Below, piece by piece: positions 17,656 through 23,646 of a stretch of DNA of 23,646 bases (its first letter is position 1; each line of letters starts with the position of its first letter). A program made the translations under genes and the position numbers. The notes beneath the pieces were generated by a model. It was given only the letters and a program-made list of their open reading frames with translations, was not told where the DNA came from and did no database searches. This DNA is from Ophiothrix spiculata (taxonomy: Eukaryota; Echinodermata; Ophiuroidea; Amphilepidida; Ophiotrichidae), in assembly GCA_000969725.1 (NCBI GenBank), contig JXSR01S041224.1; one strand, written 5' to 3'.

Positions 17656-18925
17656 CCAGTTCCGTGACCTCTGATATGACCTTCATATGTTTGCCTATAA
17701 CTCCAGAACCATATTTCAGACATAGGTAAAAGTATACTTTTTCTGTTCCCTTGTGATGAGAGGAACATGTTGGAGTGGTTTTGAACGAGATTTGACTAGT
17801 AACATGTCATGGATGTCATTTTGGCGGACATCTTGGATTTTTCAAAATGCTCAATGGTGCGGATTTTGCGTCATTCAGTTCTGGAATCTATAGGTCTCAA
17901 AGATTAAAAATCAGTCAAGAACAATTGTGCTGACTCCATTTTGCAGTCAAGCCAAAAATCAAGGTTTTTCCCACATACTAAATGGACATCTTCCGGTCAT
18001 CGACCGATGTCACGCGGTCTCCGGTCGCCGTCCGGTCGCCGGTATGACACCCTGACACGTAAATAAAATGAGACCAGGGTATAATTATATACAGTGCTAG
18101 AAGTGTTTTCATCAGTGAAAACATAAGACGAAACGATAGAACGATTCTGCAGAATACGATGTGCATTGATGACTTTTGACGAACTTAAATAACGACGAAA
18201 TATAGATTTTCTAAACCTCACGAAACAATTGACTTTTATAAAGATACTCTTAACCAGAACGGATGTTGAATAACATGGTTGACATTTCTATTGGTTGACT
18301 TTATGAAATTTAATCGGACTCTTAATTTTGGGACCATAAAACGCTTTACTTTTCAAACAAAATGACAAAGCAAATGATATAAAAAGATAAGACCATTCTT
18401 AAAGATTACAACATCAAAGCCAGTTAATTTTAGTAAAGTCAATTGGACAGAATATAAACTTAATATATATATAAATAAAAGGTTGTTTCTTTTGATGGTT
18501 GATGCGCAATCATAATGACGTCACATTGCCAATATTTGCAGTAAATCACAGACCGTTAAATAATCGAATCGATTTTAATTTGATTCTAACAAACCAACGC
18601 GCATGGTATAATTGATCATATAAATTATAATACGTTTGCACCCACTCACTGAATGTGGTAAGGATGCTGTGAAAATTACCACCTTGTATACGTTCCATGG
18701 CCGTAAAATATTGTTTTATTCGCGCTGACAATTAAATTTAAATCCATCAATGTGCGCATGTGTGATTTGCAAGAGTACTAAAAGAATAGAGTCGAACAAC
18801 GATTTCCATCTGCCGATGAAGACATCACTATATCGTCACGCTAATGACAATTTTACATAACTCATGTTTTGACAAAATTAAATTTTGAATAAATCAGCTC
18901 TATAGAATGAGGGGTACATTAAATG
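17656..18925. other. No gene seen; unassigned repetitive-looking sequence
   Basis: 17660-17870 has the style of a dispersed repeat (GACATCTTGGATTTTTCAAAATG), but no second copy exists in the window to prove it. At about 18014-18041 TCCGGTCGCCG occurs twice in tandem, a GC-rich island. The rest to 18925 is AT-rich with no recognised feature. Confidence 0.45.
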
Positions 18926-19198
18926 AAGACCGTTAATTTAAAACAAGCCTCTTGTAATTTTCATTTCTTTTTTAAATATTTGCAAAGGCCATGTTATAAG
19001 GTATAAAATGACACCTCAATGAACTAATTTTGAATTAATTTCATATTTATTATTTTGAGGACAATCAACAGGAAATCGAGTGAAGTTCATTAAGGTGCCA
19101 TTTTAGTCCTTATAGCAAGGTCTTTACAAATGTTTAAAAATGTGAAAATGACAAGAGGCTGTATTTCAGACTAGTCTTGAATGGACGGTCACATATAA
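18926..19198. mobile_element. Palindromic derivative of the 6.2-kb / 11.4-kb foldback family
   Basis: Both halves derive from the same end of the family. Left: GCCTCTTG, TATTTGCAAAGGCCATG and AAATGACACCTCAATGAAC. Right, inverted: GTTCATTAAGGTGCCATTTT, AAGGTCTTTACAAATG and GACAAGAGG, ending GGACGGTCACATATA. The other family end (GTCCAGCC) is missing, so the element is a two-right-ends palindrome of 273 bp. Confidence 0.7.
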
Positions 19199-19266
19199 TA
19201 TTGTGCATCATCCTGGCATTTTTATTTAAAAACATCTCGCTAAGTGGGTTAAATCCCAATTTTGTT

Positions 19267-19781
19267 ATGCCCAAATATGGATATCGTATGACCATATTTG
19301 GCTATAAAAGGGCATAATGCCCTATATTATAGCCTAATGAAGAATTGAAAAAGAAATTTTGAAAAGATTTGGAAGATAGGTGGTTCTTAAGTTAAAGTTT
19401 AATGAGTTGTCCTGCAAAACGCCTTACGTCCATTTTCAACATAACATCAATAGCCAATTAATAAGAAACTGATTGACGATTTATGTAAATTACACCTTAT
19501 TTTGAAGCCATATTCATACAGAATTACTAAAATCAATAAAATTAATTTTTTGACACATTTTGAGCAGAGCAGTTCTTTGCACTTATTCAAAGGTCTGTAA
19601 GAATCTGCCAAAAACTCAATTTTGAAAAAAAAATGGTTTCTAAGCCGTTTTGCAATTCAGCTCTTCATGAGTTTAGCGCACAAATGTGTTTCGAAACGCA
19701 TTGTACTTGGGTTTTACCAAATACATACATACGGAAAAATAGAAGTGGGCGTATTTAGCCGTTTTGCAAGTCAACTCTCCA
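19267..19781. mobile_element. Rearranged relative of the GCAAAACGGCTTA foldback element
   Basis: 19267-19545 matches the reverse complement of about 4666-4980, including ATGCCCAAATATGG, TTAATAA and GTCCATTTTCAAC. About 19590-19672 matches 5022-5098 directly (TCTAAGCCGTTTTGCAATTC). A further AGCCGTTTTGCAAGTCAACT lies at 19757-19776. The mix of orientations reflects the palindromic nature of the family or an internal inversion. Confidence 0.65.
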
Positions 19782-19900
19782 AATAAAAAGCAAGTTTTAT
19801 CAAAGTTCAATTATATTTTAAGTTTTTTTATAAAGTATGAATGTATAAAATTTACGATTAATAAACTGATTTACCGTATGTTATATCAAAGATCTTTGGT

Positions 19901-20145
19901 TATATGTGATGGCTCACCCCGAAAGGGGGGATTTTGCAGATGATATCATTTTTTTTTATTTTTTTTTTCATTTCATCTGTTACAGCAACTTCAAAATGAC
20001 AAAATACTTGCTAAAATTGATCAAGGCGATCAAATTTTACAACAGAAAATCTACTGGGATTTTTTTTTTCTGCCTATTTGCATCAATTTCTTGAAAAGTG
20101 TTCTGCCGCATAGTCTCCCTTTTTAGGGTCAGTCATCACATATAT
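19901..20145. mobile_element. Foldback (MITE-like) element, TATGTGATGGCTCAC family, copy 2
   Basis: Same family and orientation as 15117-15377. Ends TATATGTGATGGCTCACCCC and the inverse AGGGTCAGTCATCACATATA pair as inverted repeats. The plus-strand ORF inside is not preserved in the sister copy, so it is not a gene. Confidence 0.75.
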
Positions 20146-20206
20146 ATAACAAAAATATCAAAACTGCGTGAAACATTAAAAATAAGTATGACCCGCTTGT
20201 ATGTAT

Positions 20207-20973
20207 AGGCGGTGTCACACATCACCGTCATTGACGAAAACGTACGAATAACGTACACTGTTTTACTGTACGGTACCCCCTGGACAAAATCGAGTACAAA
20301 AATAGTACAACATTCCTAAGGTGCACATTTGGAACACAATTATAGTACAGTTTAAGTACAAATATAGTACAAATTTGTGTACTATAAATGTACTCAAATT
20401 GTACTTAAATGATGTTCCAAATGTGCACCTTAAGAATGTTGTACTATTTTTGTACTCGAGTTTGTCAAGGGGTGATGTTCGTTATGAATTCGGTAGAAAC
20501 ACGTTCAATTCTTTATCCATCCGGTGGGAATGCGTTTTGAGTACGTTAAGTACGTTGTCTTGTTTTGAGCAAGGTCAAAACTCTCATCACTAGAGCAATA
20601 TTATAAAAGAAACTTACAAACCGTAAAGTGTGAAGTGGTATTATTTTCAAGTGGGGATTTACCTTGGCGATTGTCTCTGTGCCTATTCGTACGTTACTAA
20701 TTTGTTTTGTACGTTCCTCATACTGAATTTATACGTTTAGTACGGAACACGTCCGGTTCTCATTCGGCGTTGTTCAGTGAGACGAGACAATTTGTCCGCT
20801 TCTTATCTGCAAGTCGTACGGTCATTGTACGGTCTATTCGTTTCATGTTCGTCAGTCAATACGTTCAATTGTATGGATTTCTTCACCGTATATAATCTCT
20901 CACCACCGTATAGCCTGAACTTTGTACGTTATTCATACGTTTTGGCTCAATACGGCGATGTGTGACACCGCCT
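20207..20973. mobile_element. 767-bp foldback element with GTACG-rich interior and a nested palindrome
   Basis: Ends AGGCGGTGTCACACATC (20207-) and the inverse GATGTGTGACACCGCCT (-20973) are inverted repeats that continue imperfectly for about 50 bases. The interior is unusually rich in GTACG/CGTAC motifs, and ORFs crossing it show no domain. A second palindrome lies within (20276-20472). Confidence 0.8.
20276..20472. mobile_element. Nested palindromic element (arms about 70 bp)
   Basis: Left arm CCCCTGGACAAAATCGAGTA and right arm, inverted, CCCCTTGACAAACTCGAGTA. They continue with near-identical AAAAATAGTACAACATTC and TAAGGTGCACATTTGGAACA. The centre is made of AGTAC/GTACT motifs. No target duplication was evident, so nesting is inferred from the position inside the larger inverted repeat. 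Confidence 0.7.
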
Positions 20974-21017
20974 TTAGACACATAAATTTAAATGTCAAAA
21001 AAGCCAACTGCTGTATC

Positions 21018-21443
21018 AGGCCATATTAAAAAAAACATTTGTCTCAAAGCTCTCCAACTCCCAAAAACCTAATGCGGAATGCGATTTTATTTCTTTTCTT
21101 TTTCTTTTTTTTTTTTAATTTTTGTATTGATTCTAAAAGTCATATTGACGACTCCTTTATGGTAGAATGTGTCAAGATATTGAAACAAAACAAAGAAACA
21201 GAATTGTGACGATGTTAATTCAACAATAAATGTGATTGCACAATGTACATAACTTAAAAACAAAAACAACTTCGAAACGAAACATTTTACCTTGGATTGC
21301 GAGTTGCTTTTCACGATTTTTGAAAAAAATAAAATAAAAGGTGAAATAAAATTCGTTTTTTGGATTTTTTGGGAAACTAACGCGCACGAAAAAACTAACG
21401 CGCGCGGGAGCTTTGAGACAAAAGTGTTTTTTTAATATGGCCT
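21018..21443. mobile_element. Foldback (MITE-like) element, AGGCCATATT family
   Basis: Terminal inverted repeats of about 35 bases: AGGCCATATTAAAAAAA, then TTTGTCTCAAAGCTC at the left, and the inverse at 21409-21443. Inside the right end CTAACGCGC occurs twice. The overlapping minus-strand ORFs are low-complexity. The end resembles the element at 5438-5928 (AGGCC, A-run, TTTGTCTC). Confidence 0.8.
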
Positions 21444-21862
21444 TATGCATTTGTGTGTTGCGATGTACCAATATTTTGGTTCAAAAGCTGCTAATTATAA
21501 TCTTTTCTGGATTTTTTTTTTCAAATGATGATAATTTATGAAACCGTTTAACGTTAGATTGTCATAATAAAAATTTATATGCAAACAAACGATATACTTT
21601 TAATGGTGATTTATTGACTCGGTTGAAATGTGGAGTTAATTTGACTATAATATAATAATACTCTATTAGAAGTGTGTATTCCGATCACTTTCACCAGGGT
21701 ATCAAAAGCAAGTTTTTGAATCTCAAAGTTTCCTCAGTCAGCTCGTATTTATTTTTTCTCATGAAGGCATAATTTCCTCAATTTCTTCTGTTGCTTCTTG
21801 GGAGCGGTGCTCGCCACTCCCGCACAATTTGACAATTTCACTCACAAAATCAAATTGGAGTA
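21444..21862. other. AT-rich stretch, no feature seen
   Basis: No gene or repeat recognised. Confidence 0.5.
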
Positions 21863-21898
21863 CGGTACCTCATGAAAGTGCATATTTTCTCATAACTC

Positions 21899-22262
21899 CT
21901 GTAAATTTCACGCCCATATTATCAGTGCAATAAAAGTCTAAAAAGAACGGTATCGAACTTCTTCGACATAACGTCATGTTTTTCCCATAAGCAATTGCGA
22001 ATTTATAAAGAAATACAAAAGATATTACATTAACATTGGGACAGTTCATCTAACAAGGTATATGTTACATACTTGTGGAATAGATAGCTAAAGGATTTGT
22101 CTAAAAATTGAATGAGGCTGAATTTTAATATCTTGATTTTGAGTGGAGTTATTAGGAAAAATAAAACTATTACGTAATACCTTCAAAATGGTGGTATGTC
22201 GAAGAAGTTTGATACCGTACTTTTACGACTTTTACTGGACTGATTATGTTTCGTTGAAAAGA
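21899..22262. mobile_element. Foldback (MITE-like) element with GGTATCGAACTTCTTCGACAT arms
   Basis: Left arm about 21912-21970 and right arm about 22194-22250 are inverted copies: ATAAAAGTCTAAAAAGAACG and CGGTATCGAACTTCTTCGAC against the inverse of TCGAAGAAGTTTGATACCG. The true ends are unclear. The plus-strand ORF at 22143-22385 runs through the right arm and is not considered a gene. Confidence 0.65.
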
Positions 22263-22531
22263 TACGGTCACAAAAGTGTTGAATTACTGGAATATTTTGT
22301 TAACAAGAATAAATATCCTATCCATGTTTCTATAGGCCACTCTCAGACACATATGCCTGAAGCATTAATTACGATACGCGAATGAGACTTTACAATAATT
22401 GCTTTTTATAGTTGATGACCCTTCATTCAAATATAGAAAAATATACTTTTTTAACCAGATCGGAATACTATATCTTTAAGTCTTGAAGCACAAACCAACA
22501 GACGAATAGCAGACATAAGGCAACAAATATT
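22263..22531. other. AT-rich stretch, no feature seen
   Basis: No gene or repeat recognised. Confidence 0.45.
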
Positions 22532-22590
22532 GTTTGGTTGTCGTTCAAAATTTTTTTGAGCAAGTGCGGGCGGGCAGATTTTGGTTTTAA
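22532..22590 (+). repeat. GCGGGCGGG-containing dispersed repeat fragment
   Basis: Resembles 16720-16780: TTGTTTGGTTGTC, then an AATTTTTTTGAG block, then GTGCGGGCGGGCAGA. Two fragments of one old repeat, about 5.8 kb apart in the same orientation. Confidence 0.5.
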
Positions 22591-22613
22591 ATGTAAGTCA
22601 AAGCCACACCAAA

Positions 22614-22714
22614 TTATACTATTATACTATACTATACTATACTATACTATACTATACTATACTATACTATACTATACTATACTATACTATACTATACTAT
22701 ACTACACTATACTA
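22614..22714 (+). repeat. Pentanucleotide microsatellite (ATACT)n
   Basis: About 20 units of the 5-base motif in roughly 100 bases. There is one shortened unit near the start and one A-to-C change (CTACACT) near the end. The frame through it gives a meaningless YYTIL repeat. Length is likely polymorphic. Confidence 0.95.
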
Positions 22715-23646
22715 ATAACATTTGTTAGGCGCATTTTCAGGAAGTTACAAAGCGCCATACACAGTGTTCAAAAACAAGAATTATATGAAAACATACAACA
22801 ACAGAAACAATTAATATGGATACAAGCTATTTAAACTACAGGAATTTCTCACAGTTTGTGGGAGTTTGATCCATGACTGAGGTGCTGCAATGGTGAAAGT
22901 TCTATCCCCGGCACACTTATTGGAACGCGGAACCTAAAGCATAAGTGAAGATGATGAACGAGTAGGCATTCAGTCCGGTCGTGCTCTGACTTTTAATTAA
23001 GCATGCTTCAATATACTAGGGACAGAGTCCAACATTCCTATTTTTGTAAATTGAGGGGTGTAGAAGGATCATTTCGTGCTTTGCTTCCAAGCATTTTCTT
23101 GGTGCAGTCAAGCGTGACCAAGACCTTCTACCACCTGCTTATCACTCTACTTGTTCAAACATTCCATATGACCACTCAATTTGAGTAGACAAGTGACTTT
23201 AACCAAGGCGGGGTTAAATCAAATTTGAACTAAAAATCACGTTTTTGACCCATTTTTGTTGTTGTCCTCTTACCAGTACATGATAAACTTGATCACATTC
23301 AGAGTACCATTTCATACCCAACAGGATATCTATCAAATCTGATCAAAAGCAACAAAGGTTTCCAGACATTTCATCATTAATTGACTTTTAAATAAAAAAG
23401 TGGTAAAAATATTTTTTATTTCTACTATATATGAGCAACCGTGTATATAATAATGGCAATTTTGAAATATGCCTTTTTGCGATCTCGACTTGTAAAAGCG
23501 CTATTAATTGTTACACGATTTATTTATCAAGCATTAAGATTTAGCCCAAAAAGGGTTAAAAAGCGTTAAAAAGGGCGTCGATCAAACAAGACAGAAAGGA
23601 ATTTATCTTTCGCTTCCAAAAAAGGGGCAATAGAAAGAACATTTTT
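22715..23646. other. Unassigned stretch, no gene recognised
   Basis: 22850-23140 is somewhat less AT-rich than its surroundings and has the look of old repeat sequence, but no domain, inverted repeat or partner copy in the window supports a class. The end of the window has repeated AAAAAGGGTTAAAAAGCGTT motifs (about 23550-23575). Confidence 0.45.

Noticed and set aside
22143-22385. 80-codon plus-strand ORF with a protein-like composition
   Set aside because: It runs through the right arm of a foldback element, has no recognised motif and no supporting signals.
22538-22834. 98-codon ORF containing YYTIL repeats
   Set aside because: It is translated microsatellite.
1-23646. tRNA or rRNA genes, and a bursicon beta gene
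   Set aside because: No convincing tRNA A/B box pair or rRNA block was seen by eye, and no second cystine-knot domain appears in any frame listed or read.

Overview
This window looks like non-coding, repeat-rich DNA of an animal nuclear genome. It is AT-rich, with no operons or dense ORFs. It has one clearly recognisable coding exon, a remnant of a CR1-type non-LTR retrotransposon, TTAGGG-type repeats, and many short foldback (MITE-like) elements. The gene is an ortholog of the bursicon alpha subunit. That cystine-knot hormone subunit is known from protostomes and from ambulacrarians (echinoderms, hemichordates) and is not expected in chordates. With the TTAGGG-type repeats, a marine invertebrate such as an echinoderm or hemichordate is my best guess; this is inference, and a mollusc or other lophotrochozoan is not excluded.

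Layout. 1-1250: an inverted-repeat pair (5-874) and a piece of a 'GACGTCACGACC' repeat. 1250-3360: AT-rich DNA with a dispersed direct repeat, a GGGTCATTC repeat cluster and a minus-strand CR1-like reverse-transcriptase tail (2416-2722). 3365-5930: four foldback elements. 6220-7343: an old foldback element interrupted by two younger insertions, a GC-rich 149-bp hairpin element and a TTAA-flanked element. 7.3-8.25 kb: AT-rich DNA and a small foldback element filled with TTAGGG-like repeats. 8.25-11.4 kb: no recognisable feature. 11421-11858: an uninterrupted inverted relative of the 6.2-kb element. 12101-12417: a TTAA-flanked foldback element.

12.99-14.5 kb is the gene region. It contains an A-B-A-B rearrangement that duplicates the signal-peptide coding segment, a strong splice-acceptor-like site, a GC-richer in-frame ORF segment, the intact bursicon alpha coding region (13516-13923) and candidate poly(A) signals. 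14.6-22.3 kb: a further series of foldback elements, several related to those on the left side. 22.5-23.6 kb: a pentanucleotide microsatellite and unassigned sequence.

There is one credible protein gene, so no gene network can be read here. Bursicon alpha normally pairs with bursicon beta and signals through an LGR2/rickets-type leucine-rich-repeat GPCR; neither partner is visible in the window. The most interesting feature is the recent 5' rearrangement of the hormone gene, where 79 bp of signal-peptide coding sequence is copied 466 bp upstream and forms its own 36-codon ORF. Next are the nested-insertion block at 6.2-7.3 kb and the TTAGGG-filled foldback element. All percentages and alignments were made by eye.
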